Assembly: GCF_001885765.1 (NCBI RefSeq)
Contig: NZ_JXKD01000004.1
Span: 1 to 64,000 of the forward strand
DNA from: Enterococcus aquimarinus
GTDB lineage: Bacteria; Bacillota; Bacilli; Lactobacillales; Enterococcaceae
Direction: 5' to 3'
Length of the DNA: 64,000 nt
The position numbers and the translations under genes were made by a program. This document shows positions 1 through 8,212 of the stretch, one piece after another. Position 1 is the stretch's first letter. Every line of letters begins with the position of its first letter. Under the pieces are notes generated by a model. The model ran no database searches. It was not told the DNA's origin and worked only from the letters and a program-made list of their open reading frames with translations.

Positions 1-91
1 AGGCTCCACGAACAATTTCAGATAAATCTCCCAACTTACGCTGTTCCCAATCGTCCGAAATATAAGTAGCCAGAAAAAGAAAAGATTTTAA
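1..91 (-). pseudogene. hsdS fragment, type I restriction specificity subunit (partial, start-less)
   Basis: Read leftwards, this frame gives DDWEQRKLGDLSEIVRG, the conserved segment that opens a target-recognition domain in Firmicutes HsdS proteins. The frame runs off the left edge. On its upstream side it meets an in-frame TAA at 92-94, with no ATG, GTG or TTG and no ribosome site in between, so as seen it cannot be translated on its own. It lies head-to-head with hsdR. A silent hsdS cassette of an inverting system, or a truncated remnant, would both look like this. HsdS identity is fairly sure from the motif; its status is inference. Confidence 0.6.
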
Positions 92-185
92 TTATTAAGG
101 TAATTATTGCTAATATCTGTCGTATAATCTGTATATGATACTAATAAAGTAGAAATCAAACGACTAGTGATGATTGGAAGTGTAT

Positions 186-3176
186 ATGTTGGCTGAGGAC
201 AAATTTGAAAAAGCACTAATAAAGAAGCTTGAAGCAGAAGGTTGGACTTATCGTCAAGATTTATCAGGAGTAAGTACTAAAAAGTTAGAAGAACATTGGC
301 GAAATGTTTTAGATGAAGTGAATGCTCATAAATTAAATGGGACAAAATTATCGGATATAGAGTTTGGCTTAATCATGCAAGAGTTACAACGAATTAAGAC
401 GCCATATGATGCCCAACTGTTATTGGTAGGTGCTGGTGGTGTAGGATCACTCCCTCTAACAAGGGATGATGGTTCAAATTTAGAAATTGAAATATTTTAT
501 GAAGATGATATTGCAGGTGGACGCTCACGTTACGAGGTAGTCAGTCAAGTGAACTTCAAAGAATTACCCACCTCACTGACAACTAAAAGAATTATTGACT
601 TGATGCTTTTAATAAATGGACTGCCAATAGCTCATTTGGAATTAAAAGACGAACACCTACAAAATCAATGGAGTGCCTTTGAACAGCTTAAGGGATATCA
701 CAGTGACGGGATGTATAATGGGATATTTTCATTTGTACAGGTTCAGTTTATTATGAGTCAACATTCAGCACGTTATATGGCTCGTCCGAATTCGTTTGAG
801 AACTACAATAAAACTTTTGTCTTCGGATGGCGAGATGAGGATGGAAAAGATATTACAGATTCATTTGAGTTCACTCATCAAGTCATGGGTATTCCAGCAT
901 TGCATCGTTTAGTAACATTAAATATGATTCCTGATGCTTCAAACGATAACTTAATGGTTATGCGTAGTTATCAAATCCAAGCAACGCGAAAAATATTACA
1001 AAAAATGAAAGAGATGGAACAAAGCGGACTTATCAAAAAAGAAGGTGGCTATATTTGGCATACAACAGGTTCTGGTAAAACAGTGACAGCCTTTAAAGTA
1101 GCACAATTATTAGCTGCGGCACCGCGCATAAAAAATGTCCTATTTATAGTTGATCGCGTGGATTTAATTGATCAAACACTCGAAAATTTTAAAGATTTTG
1201 CTTATACTCATTTTAAAAACCGTATCAAAAAAGTGAATGGTCGAGAACTGAAAAGAGAGTTGAATCATAAGGGCGCATCTAAAATACTATTAATATCAGT
1301 TCAGGGATTGACAAAGGCTGTCAAAAGAGGTCTTGTTAATAATGATTGGAATGTCATTATTATGGACGAAGCACACCGGTCAGCAAGTGGAGAATCGGTA
1401 AAGCTAATCAAAAATGCCTTTAAAAAGACAACGTGGTTTGGTTTTACAGGAACACCTAACTTTTATAGTGATACTTTAAATGATGTAAATACTTCGCGAG
1501 ATATTTCAACACATGATATTTTTGGTGAACGTCTCCATAGCTATACGATTAAAGATGCGATCGGGGATGGCAATGTATTGGGATTTGATGTCAGTTACTA
1601 TCGCCCTGATTATATAATTACGAATCAAGACCCTAATTTTACCGAAAAACAATATGAGAAAGAAATCTATAGCAGTATGATTTACAGACGTCAAGTTGTA
1701 GAAGATATCTTAAAAAATTGGGATAAAAACTCAGGTGGCGAAGTTATGGCAGGGGTTCAAGAAAAGAATGTCTTCCAATCGATGTTGGCAGTTTCGGGCA
1801 AACAAGCGGTGGTTGCATATTATAATCTCTTCAAAGAAATGGCGCCAAATTTACGAGTCGCAATGACCTTTTCACGAGATGAGACTAACAGTCGAGGAAC
1901 TAAAGAACAAAATGAAAGTTTGAAGAAGGCAATAGATGAATACACCAAAAGATATAATACGCCGAGTATATTAAATGCTAACGATCCAGAGCGTTCGTAC
2001 ATAATAGACATCACGAAGCGATTGGCGCGTAAAAATCCTTATAATCGTGATCTAGAAGAAGATCGATTAGACTTAGTAATTGTCTCTGATCAATTGTTGA
2101 CAGGATTTGATTCAAAGTATCTAAATATGATTTATATGGATAAGATGCTTAAAGAAGGGATGCTAATCCAAGCGATGTCTCGTACGAATCGAACGTTTAA
2201 TCGCAATAGTAAACCTTATGGGAAAGTCCGCTTTTATCGTAAAGGAGATGAGATGCAAGCGTATGTTGAAAACGCACTGCGCATCTACACTAAAGGCGGA
2301 AATGACACCTTAGAAGAAGCTGAAAATGAGAGTAGCGGTGAAGACGATAAGAAGTTAGTTGATGATGGTATTTTTGCTCAAACACAAAGTAGCCAAATTA
2401 AAGAATTAGCCCCTGCAGTGAGTCGGTTGAAACAATTAGCAGGTGCAGATTTCAGCCAAATTCCTCGTTCTGAAATGGAACGCGAGGAATTCTCTAGATT
2501 AGCTGTGTCAACACAAAGTAAAATTCAGCGGTTACTTCGACAAGGGTATGAATTGGGTTCTGAGATAGATGAATTGGATCATAATGGCGAATCTACGGGG
2601 AAAATAGTTCGATTAGATATAAAGAATAGTGAAGTATTAGGGGCACTGCAAGCACGTATGAATGATGTGGTTGAATTATTACCTCCAGAAAAGCGTCCAG
2701 ATATTACAGAAATTCAAGTGGCCCTTGAAAAATACTCAGAAGAAATTATTGATTATGACAAGCTTGTCGAACTATTAAATAATTTTATTGATAAGACAGA
2801 TGATTCAAATAAAAAAGCAATTCAAAAGCATATTGTTCCAATGGATGATGAGAGTCGCCAAGAAATTAACGAGATTGTAATTGATATAGAAACAGGTGAA
2901 ATTACAAAACATTTTACAACTGAGTCCTTAATGACAACCCGTAAAAAATATCGAACAGAAAGACAAGAATTAAAAATCAGACGTTGGGCTGCAAACCAAA
3001 ATGTAAATAGTAATCGAATTATGGAAGCCTATGAGGTATACTTGCCAGGTCATTCGTTACTAGATAATCCCAACCTTTCTGATATTGTTCATAATATTGA
3101 AGAGGAAGAAAAGATTGGTTTCTTTGGCGCTTCTGAATTTGAAGATGCTTTGATGAGCTTTTTTGAAGAGTTATAA
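186..3176 (+). CDS. hsdR: Type I restriction enzyme, R (motor/endonuclease) subunit
   Basis: About 996 residues, the usual HsdR size. HsdR translocates DNA by ATP hydrolysis and cuts it away from the recognition site when bound to the HsdM/HsdS methylase. The N-terminal part carries the nuclease region (LELKDEHLQNQWSAFEQL, an E-x-K type element). A superfamily-2 helicase core follows, with Walker A TTGSGKT near residue 295, DEAH near 394 and a TGTPNF motif. The C-terminal third is the helical region that docks on the methylase. A TTG at 174 is also in frame, but the ATG at 186 has GGAAG at the right distance and is preferred. TATAAT at 123-128 is a likely -10. hsdM and a full hsdS are not in the window. 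Confidence 0.93.
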   Translation: MLAEDKFEKALIKKLEAEGWTYRQDLSGVSTKKLEEHWRNVLDEVNAHKLNGTKLSDIEFGLIMQELQRIKTPYDAQLLLVGAGGVGSLPLTRDDGSNLEIEIFYEDDIAGGRSRYEVVSQVNFKELPTSLTTKRIIDLMLLINGLPIAHLELKDEHLQNQWSAFEQLKGYHSDGMYNGIFSFVQVQFIMSQHSARYMARPNSFENYNKTFVFGWRDEDGKDITDSFEFTHQVMGIPALHRLVTLNMIPDASNDNLMVMRSYQIQATRKILQKMKEMEQSGLIKKEGGYIWHTTGSGKTVTAFKVAQLLAAAPRIKNVLFIVDRVDLIDQTLENFKDFAYTHFKNRIKKVNGRELKRELNHKGASKILLISVQGLTKAVKRGLVNNDWNVIIMDEAHRSASGESVKLIKNAFKKTTWFGFTGTPNFYSDTLNDVNTSRDISTHDIFGERLHSYTIKDAIGDGNVLGFDVSYYRPDYIITNQDPNFTEKQYEKEIYSSMIYRRQVVEDILKNWDKNSGGEVMAGVQEKNVFQSMLAVSGKQAVVAYYNLFKEMAPNLRVAMTFSRDETNSRGTKEQNESLKKAIDEYTKRYNTPSILNANDPERSYIIDITKRLARKNPYNRDLEEDRLDLVIVSDQLLTGFDSKYLNMIYMDKMLKEGMLIQAMSRTNRTFNRNSKPYGKVRFYRKGDEMQAYVENALRIYTKGGNDTLEEAENESSGEDDKKLVDDGIFAQTQSSQIKELAPAVSRLKQLAGADFSQIPRSEMEREEFSRLAVSTQSKIQRLLRQGYELGSEIDELDHNGESTGKIVRLDIKNSEVLGALQARMNDVVELLPPEKRPDITEIQVALEKYSEEIIDYDKLVELLNNFIDKTDDSNKKAIQKHIVPMDDESRQEINEIVIDIETGEITKHFTTESLMTTRKKYRTERQELKIRRWAANQNVNSNRIMEAYEVYLPGHSLLDNPNLSDIVHNIEEEEKIGFFGASEFEDALMSFFEEL

Positions 3177-3201
3177 AAAGTTGGATAATGGGATTGCTAT
3201 T

Positions 3202-3336
3202 GTGATCATTGAGATTATAAGAAGAATTTTAGCGGAATGTTATCTTTCGGATGAACGCTTTTCTGATTATTATAACAATCGAGCCGGTAAAGATGCGGCA
3301 CGTACATTGACGGCGATTATTCAACACTACGCTTGA
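3202..3336 (+). pseudogene. C-terminal gene remnant, possibly of a TipAS-type (MerR) regulator
   Basis: A 44-codon frame from a GTG ends ...YLSDERFSDYYNNRAGKDAA.... The pattern of an aromatic residue, DERF, YY, then G-x-A ahead of a final helix resembles the end of TipAS ligand-binding domains of MerR regulators. There is no ribosome site and no N-terminal part, and it starts 25 bases after the hsdR stop. It is most simply a tail left after a deletion or insertion. The family assignment is a guess from pattern only. Confidence 0.3.
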
Positions 3337-3371
3337 GTTCTTTCAAATTAATGGCTTGTGATTATACGGAA

Positions 3372-3417
3372 TAAAAAAACTGTCAGTCTATTGAGAATCA
3401 CCAATAGACGGACAGTT
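3372..3417 (-). terminator. Rho-independent terminator of the VOC gene
   Basis: The arms AACTGTCAGTCTATTG and CAATAGACGGACAGTT pair almost fully around an 8-base loop. On the minus strand the stem is followed by a T-run (the A-run at 3373-3379), so it ends transcription from the VOC gene. Confidence 0.85.
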
Positions 3418-3424
3418 ACAATTG

Positions 3425-3805
3425 TTATTTTGCTCGTTTCACTTCAATGCGATAACCATCTGGGTCGGTCACAAAGAAATAGGTTGGGGTGCCACCAGAA
3501 AGTCCTTTTAGTTCACCAGTTTCGTAAGCAGACGCTTGACAAACTTCGTGCATTTGCTCTAAGTCACTAACCGTTACACCTAAATGACTGAAGCCATTTC
3601 CGACGTTATAAGGTTCGGCATCATAGTTATAAGTGAGTTCAATTTGGACAGAAGATCCAGGAGAATTTAGATAAATTAAATCAAATTTCTTTTCAGGAAA
3701 TTCTCGACGGCTCGCCACTTCAAAATTGAATAGGTTCGTATAAAAATCTAAAGTAGCGTCAATATCTCTCACACGCAGACAAATTTCAACAAGTTCTTGG
3801 TTCAT
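3425..3805 (-). CDS. VOC-family (glyoxalase/lyase-like) protein
   Basis: 126 residues, the length of a single-chain vicinal-oxygen-chelate protein. It has the two beta-alpha-beta-beta-beta modules: VEICLRVRDIDATLDFY...FNFE at the start, then FSHLGVTVSDLEQM and TYFFVTDPDGYRIEV. The final DPDG-x-IE supplies a metal-ligand glutamate, and HLGVTV supplies a histidine. Lactoylglutathione lyase (gloA) is the nearest classic member, but VOC proteins also include resistance proteins and dioxygenases, so the substrate is open. A GGAGG precedes the ATG. It is monocistronic with its own terminator. Confidence 0.8.
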   Translation of the reverse strand: MNQELVEICLRVRDIDATLDFYTNLFNFEVASRREFPEKKFDLIYLNSPGSSVQIELTYNYDAEPYNVGNGFSHLGVTVSDLEQMHEVCQASAYETGELKGLSGGTPTYFFVTDPDGYRIEVKRAK

Positions 3806-3990
3806 TCAATCATCCTCCAAACATTTATTACCTTTATTCTAGCATGAATTCCTTGCATACGCAGTTTTTTCGCTTCAACGGTTAATTGTCTCTGTTTTTT
3901 TCAAGAGTTGTAAGAAAGACAGCACTTGATTTGAAGCAATCGTACAATAGTCATCTGGTAAAGATTTATGCATAAAATGAATACGCTTTC

Positions 3991-4020
3991 TTATGGAAAA
4001 ATGAAGAAATAGCGTATAAT
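3991..4020 (+). promoter_or_regulatory. Likely promoter of the heliorhodopsin gene
   Basis: A perfect TATAAT at 4015-4020 lies 18 bases after a weak -35 (TTATGG, 3991-3996). The leader to the ATG at 4094 is about 70 bases. Confidence 0.5.
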
Positions 4021-4093
4021 AAAAATGTAAAGAAACATTGCAGAATCAATGCTCGTATAGACGTTTCGTTAAAACGAAAAGGAGTGGGATGTC

Positions 4094-4885
4094 ATGAAAG
4101 AAATCACGTATTCAAAGTTAAGAAGGTTCAATTTGATCATGGGTGGTCTGCATTTACTACAAGGAATCGCGATGCTTTTCTTAGCGACGACTGTTATTCA
4201 AAAAATCGGTGAATTTTCACCTCAGATCACGCAAAATTATTTAGCCTTCAACCCAGCAACAAGTTCACTAGAATTAGAGTCAAAAGTGTTATTTGATTTA
4301 CCTTTTGGAATTTTAGTCGCATCTTTTTTATTCATTTCTGCGGCCGCTCATGCACTGATTTCGATTCCTAAAAAAACCAATGAGAAATACAACGCCGATT
4401 TAGAAAAAGGAATTAATCAGTTTCGTTGGTTCGAATATGCGATTAGTTCTTCGATTATGATTGTGTTAATTTCCACTTTGTTTGGGATTTACGATATCGT
4501 CTCACTCGTCTTAATTTTTATTGTCAATGCGACGATGAATCTATTCGGCTTAGTGATGGAACAAATGAATTCAGGAAAAAGCAAAAATGATATCATCTGG
4601 GGACCCTTTATCTGGGGTTCAATCGCAGGGATTGCGCCTTGGATCGCCATCTTACTCTACATGTTTGGTAACGGTAATTTTGATCAAGTCCCATGGTTTG
4701 TGTGGGCGATTGTGGGAACCTATTTCGTTGCTTTCAACACGTTTCCAGTGAATATGATTTTGCAGTATAAAAAAGTTGGGAAATGGGAGAACTATATTTA
4801 CGGCGAAAGAATTTATATTGTGTTAAGTCTCGTTGCAAAATCCATCTTAGCATGGCTGGTGCTTTTTGGAGCAATGCAACCTTAG
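4094..4885 (+). CDS. Heliorhodopsin (retinal-binding seven-helix membrane protein)
   Basis: 263 residues with seven predicted membrane helices. The sequence closely follows known heliorhodopsins. RFNLIMGGLHLLQG lies in helix 1 and RWFEYAISSSIMIVLI in helix 3. NATMNLFGLVME follows in helix 4, and GERIYIVLSLVAKSILAW ends in helix 7. K249 matches the Schiff-base lysine, E114 (of RWFEY) the counter-ion, and H20 and H86 the histidines of the inner cavity. Heliorhodopsins sit inverted in the membrane relative to type-1 rhodopsins. They are thought to be photosensory or regulatory rather than pumps. The gene stands alone between a good -10 and a terminator. No retinal-making gene (for example a beta-carotene dioxygenase) is in the window, so the retinal source is unknown. 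Confidence 0.93.
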   Translation: MKEITYSKLRRFNLIMGGLHLLQGIAMLFLATTVIQKIGEFSPQITQNYLAFNPATSSLELESKVLFDLPFGILVASFLFISAAAHALISIPKKTNEKYNADLEKGINQFRWFEYAISSSIMIVLISTLFGIYDIVSLVLIFIVNATMNLFGLVMEQMNSGKSKNDIIWGPFIWGSIAGIAPWIAILLYMFGNGNFDQVPWFVWAIVGTYFVAFNTFPVNMILQYKKVGKWENYIYGERIYIVLSLVAKSILAWLVLFGAMQP

Positions 4886-4933
4886 GGAAAAAGCGAGAGT
4901 ATGACAGACGTATTTCTTTATAAGATTAGATAG

Positions 4934-4979
4934 TGTTGATTGAGAATCTCATTTGGGATTTTCTTTCAACATTTTTTTT
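4934..4979 (+). terminator. Terminator after heliorhodopsin
   Basis: An imperfect stem, GTTGATTGAGAATC against GATTTTCTTTCAAC, is followed by eight Ts at 4972-4979. The rest of the gap up to the lacI-type promoter is AT-rich and holds only the operator-like sites listed separately. Confidence 0.7.
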
Positions 4980-5067
4980 GCAACAGCAAAGGTAAATTAC
5001 AATTGATAGTCGAATAAAACAAATAAGAAAAGTAGTTTGCAAAAACAATAAGATTTCAACTCCTTAT

Positions 5068-5080
5068 AAAAAACGTTTTT
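5068..5080. promoter_or_regulatory. Upstream LacI-type operator-like palindrome
   Basis: AAAAAACGTTTTT is a CG-centred palindrome of the kind bound by LacI-family repressors. A second copy of the same core lies about 185 bp downstream at 5252-5265, next to the promoter, so the pair could support DNA looping. Confidence 0.45.
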
Positions 5081-5207
5081 ATTATTGCTTTAAAACTATA
5101 AAAAATATAACGAGCTAAAATCAGCTGTATGACTAGAAGTATAAGGGTTTTTAGATATATTCTTTTAAATGCAATGTTTATGCGCTTTCATTTTTTTGAA
5201 ATAATAG

Positions 5208-5265
5208 TTGTATCTGAAAAATAAGAATGCTATAATTCAAAATATCAGTAAGAAAAACGTTTTCC
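5208..5265 (+). promoter_or_regulatory. Promoter plus LacI-type operator for the beta-glucan operon
   Basis: TTGTAT (5208-5213) and TATAAT (5231-5236) are 17 bases apart. The imperfect palindrome GAAAAACGTTTTCC (5252-5265) lies just downstream, in the initially transcribed region, as expected for autorepression by the LacI-type gene that follows. A weak cre-like match (5177-5190, ending CGCTTTCA) lies upstream of the -35, so CcpA control is possible. Confidence 0.65.
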
Positions 5266-5291
5266 TAATACGAGGTATGGAGTGATAGATA

Positions 5292-6302
5292 ATGGAAAAA
5301 AAGAACCGTGTAACGATTAAAGACGTTGCAAAAGAAGCGGGGGTGTCAATTTCAACAGTATCAAAAGCGTTGAATAGAGTAGAGGGTGTAACCGATGAAA
5401 CACGAGAAGCGATTGAAAATATTGCGAGAAAAATGAATTATGTGCCGAATTTAATGGGTAAACAACTGAAGTCAGGGAAAACTAAAATGATTGGCGTTTA
5501 TACAAATAGAATTAGTGGTCCATATTTTAACTCTCTTATTGATGAAATCGCTTATGAATCAAAGCAACATGGTTATAATCTAAACGTAATTGTTTCGGAT
5601 GAGAGAGCAGTAATTATGAATAGTATCCTGGGAAATTTTGTCGACGGGGCAATTGTCGTAGAAAATGTACTTGATCAAAAAGATATTGAAACGATTAATT
5701 CGAATGGTGTATCAACAGTGTTTATCAATAGAATTGTAGCAGATAAACGAGTTGGAAGTGTCGTATTTGATTCTTTTGACAAAGGATATCTAGCCGGTAA
5801 TTATTTACTGAATTTAGGTCATAAAAATATCGGTTATATTAATGGAGTTGATGATATTTATGATAATGATCAACGATTCCAAGGATTCAAAGCAGCTTTA
5901 TCAAAATCAGGCATCACTTATAACGAAGAAAATACAATTCAAGGAAATTTTGTTGAAATAGATGCCTATCATAATACTTTAAAATACATCCAAAATCCTA
6001 CAACAATTTTTCCGTCAGCCTTTTTAGCGGCAAATGATTTGAGTGCAGTGGGATTCATAAAAGCGATGTCTGAAAATAATTATTCCGTGCCAGAAGATTT
6101 TAGTATTATGGGTTTTGATGATGCAGAGGTTTTAAAATACTTCAAACCAGGATTGACAACAATAAGAAATTCGACAAAAGAACAAGGCAAGAAAGCAATT
6201 ACGCATCTTCTAGAGATGATGGAAAGAAAAACAGAAGGTCGAGTTATTGAGGTAAAAGGGACACTTATTATCAGAGATACAACAAAAGAATATAGCCAGT
6301 AG
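5292..6302 (+). CDS. LacI/GalR-family transcriptional regulator of the beta-glucan locus
   Basis: 336 residues. The N-terminal helix-turn-helix and hinge are complete (VTIKDVAKEAGVSISTVSKA, then NYVPN). A periplasmic-binding-protein-like effector domain follows (KMIGVY... to FDDAEVLKYFKPGLTTI). It is the first gene of a run reaching to at least the GH3 gene at 13.6 kb. It probably represses its own operon through the AAAACGTTTT palindromes upstream. The effector is probably a beta-gluco-oligosaccharide or its breakdown product, inferred from the downstream enzymes. Confidence 0.88.
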   Translation: MEKKNRVTIKDVAKEAGVSISTVSKALNRVEGVTDETREAIENIARKMNYVPNLMGKQLKSGKTKMIGVYTNRISGPYFNSLIDEIAYESKQHGYNLNVIVSDERAVIMNSILGNFVDGAIVVENVLDQKDIETINSNGVSTVFINRIVADKRVGSVVFDSFDKGYLAGNYLLNLGHKNIGYINGVDDIYDNDQRFQGFKAALSKSGITYNEENTIQGNFVEIDAYHNTLKYIQNPTTIFPSAFLAANDLSAVGFIKAMSENNYSVPEDFSIMGFDDAEVLKYFKPGLTTIRNSTKEQGKKAITHLLEMMERKTEGRVIEVKGTLIIRDTTKEYSQ

Positions 6303-6317
6303 GGAGTGAAAAAGGGC

Positions 6318-7268
6318 ATGTATGTTGGGATAGATGTGGGTGGTACGAGTATTAAGTATGGTTTAGTAGATTCAAACGGAAATATTATCCATAAAGGAGC
6401 AATAGCAACAGGTTTTGAGAAAGAAGAACTATTACAGAACTTAACGATAATAGTTGATGAATATGTAAGCGGTTCAAGTGGAGGGGTAAAAGGTATAGGA
6501 ATTAGCATGCCAGGAATCGTAAAAGAAAATGGATTTTTACTGACGGCAGGAGCTATTCAATCCTTTTTTGGTCTCAACTTAAAACAAGAAATAGAAGAGA
6601 GAACAGGTATTTTTACGAAAATAGAAAATGATGCGAATGCAGTAGCGATTGCAGAAAAATGGTTAGGAAATGCAAGTGATAAACGTAATTACGTATGTGT
6701 CATTTTAGGTACTGGTGTTGGTGGTGGAATCGTGATTAATGACCAAGTATATCGTGGTCATAACGGTATGGCTGGCGAATTCGGTTGGATGATTATTGAT
6801 GGTATCAAGGATATTACGGATATCGAAACAAAATCAATCACTCAAAGAGCTGCAATAGTCTGCGGATTGATTAATCAGTACAATATACAGGCGAGAAAAC
6901 GAAAAGAAAAAGAGGTAACGGATGCACGTGAGATTTTTCAAAAGGAAGAAGACGGAGAGCAATTAGCGATAGAAGTGGTTGATCAATTTCTAGATGATTT
7001 AGCAGTTGGCATACTGAATTTAATTGGTTGCTTTGATCCCGAAATCATTTTAATTGGTGGTGCGATTAGTTCGAATGAAATTTTTATTAAACGAATTCAA
7101 AAAAGACTAATTATGTTAGAAAAAAAGCATCAAAGTATGAGTTTTTTGATTGGAAAAGGACTCCCCTCCGTAGTGGCTACTAAATTAAAAAATGATGCAG
7201 GAATATTAGGGGCGGTATACCAAGTGAAAATAGCGCAAGAACAGTTAAACAAGGAGATGAGTAAATAA
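6318..7268 (+). CDS. ROK-family sugar kinase (probable glucokinase)
   Basis: About 316 residues with the ROK layout. GIDVGGTSIKYG at the N-terminus is the ATP phosphate-1 loop. IENDANAVAIAEKWLG contains the catalytic Asp, and VILGTGVGGGIV and IILIGGAIS are further nucleotide-binding elements. The canonical zinc-binding C-x-C-G-x-x-G-C motif is missing: the equivalent stretch after GMAGEFGWM has no cysteine cluster. That fits a variant subgroup of ROK kinases. A GTG at 6306 is in frame, but AGGGAG sits properly only before the ATG at 6318. It would phosphorylate glucose released by the GH3 enzyme (inferred from context). It ends exactly where the next gene begins. Confidence 0.82.
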   Translation: MYVGIDVGGTSIKYGLVDSNGNIIHKGAIATGFEKEELLQNLTIIVDEYVSGSSGGVKGIGISMPGIVKENGFLLTAGAIQSFFGLNLKQEIEERTGIFTKIENDANAVAIAEKWLGNASDKRNYVCVILGTGVGGGIVINDQVYRGHNGMAGEFGWMIIDGIKDITDIETKSITQRAAIVCGLINQYNIQARKRKEKEVTDAREIFQKEEDGEQLAIEVVDQFLDDLAVGILNLIGCFDPEIILIGGAISSNEIFIKRIQKRLIMLEKKHQSMSFLIGKGLPSVVATKLKNDAGILGAVYQVKIAQEQLNKEMSK

Positions 7269-8195
7269 ATGTTAAAAAAATTCCGTGATCAGGCGATTTG
7301 GAAGAAATTCTATCAACAAAGGTTCTATCAAATGATGGTAATTCCAGGGGTATTATTTATGATACTGTTCAATTATATTCCCATGTATGGAATTATTATT
7401 GCTTTCAAAGATTTCTCAGTTTTTGATGGTATATTCGGATCTCCGTGGGTTGGATTCCAATATTTTCAAGAATTTTTGACCGATGATGTTTTCTGGATGG
7501 TAATGAGAAATACGCTCGTTATTAGTTTTTTTAAACTATTATTTGGGTTTCCAGGTGCAATTATTTTAGCAGTCATGATTCATGAAATTGTTAATGTAAG
7601 ATTAAAAAAACTAGTACAAACAATTTCATACTTGCCTCACTTTCTCTCTTGGGTAATTTTAGGTGGGATGTTTATCAGTTGGTTGTCTGATGTAGGCTTA
7701 GTTAATAATATATTAAGTTCAATGGGAGTTATAGATAAACCAATTCGCTTTCTAACAGATCCCAATAAATATTGGGCAATTGCTGTGATTTCTGATATCT
7801 GGAAAGAAATTGGTTGGAATACCATATTATATATTGCAGCACTAACAGGAATAAATCCAGCATTATATGAAGCCGCTAGAATGGATGGTGCAACTAAATT
7901 TCAACAAATTATTAAAATTACGATTCCTTCGATTAGACATATTATTGCTTTAACACTCGTTCTATCCGTAGGTGGTCTTCTAGGCTCTAATTTGGATCAA
8001 ACCTTAGTATTACAAAATCCAGTGAACTATCAAACTAGTGAGGTTTTAAACTCCTATGTCTTTAAAATGGGTATCCAGCAAGGCGATTTTTCTTATGCAA
8101 CCGCAGTCGGTCTACTCGTTTCTGTTGTTTCATTAATTTTAGTTGTTGGTAGTCATACAATTACAAAGAGAATATCAGATCAGTCAGTATTCTAG
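7269..8195 (+). CDS. ABC sugar transporter permease, LplB type (CUT1)
   Basis: 308 residues with about six membrane helices. The EAA loop that docks the ATPase is present (EAARMDGATKFQQIIKITIP). The N-terminal part (RFYQMMVIPGVLFMILFNYIPMYG) is typical of the LplB/YtcP branch of oligosaccharide importers. The ATG directly abuts the stop of the ROK gene, so translation is probably coupled. It pairs with the next permease and the lipoprotein at 9170. No ATP-binding subunit is encoded here, so a shared MsmK/MsmX-type ATPase is expected. Confidence 0.88.
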   Translation: MLKKFRDQAIWKKFYQQRFYQMMVIPGVLFMILFNYIPMYGIIIAFKDFSVFDGIFGSPWVGFQYFQEFLTDDVFWMVMRNTLVISFFKLLFGFPGAIILAVMIHEIVNVRLKKLVQTISYLPHFLSWVILGGMFISWLSDVGLVNNILSSMGVIDKPIRFLTDPNKYWAIAVISDIWKEIGWNTILYIAALTGINPALYEAARMDGATKFQQIIKITIPSIRHIIALTLVLSVGGLLGSNLDQTLVLQNPVNYQTSEVLNSYVFKMGIQQGDFSYATAVGLLVSVVSLILVVGSHTITKRISDQSVF

Positions 8196-8212
8196 TATGA
8201 AAGGAGAAAATA

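Noticed and set aside
3358-3570. Plus-strand 70-codon frame
   Set aside because: It runs over the terminator hairpin and the antisense of the well-supported VOC gene, with no ribosome site.
5177-5190. cre site upstream of the beta-glucan promoter as a separate feature
   Set aside because: Two mismatches in conserved positions; noted only within the promoter entry.
6080-6508. Minus-strand 142-codon frame
   Set aside because: It spans the lacI end and ROK start on the opposite strand; composition is that of an antisense shadow.
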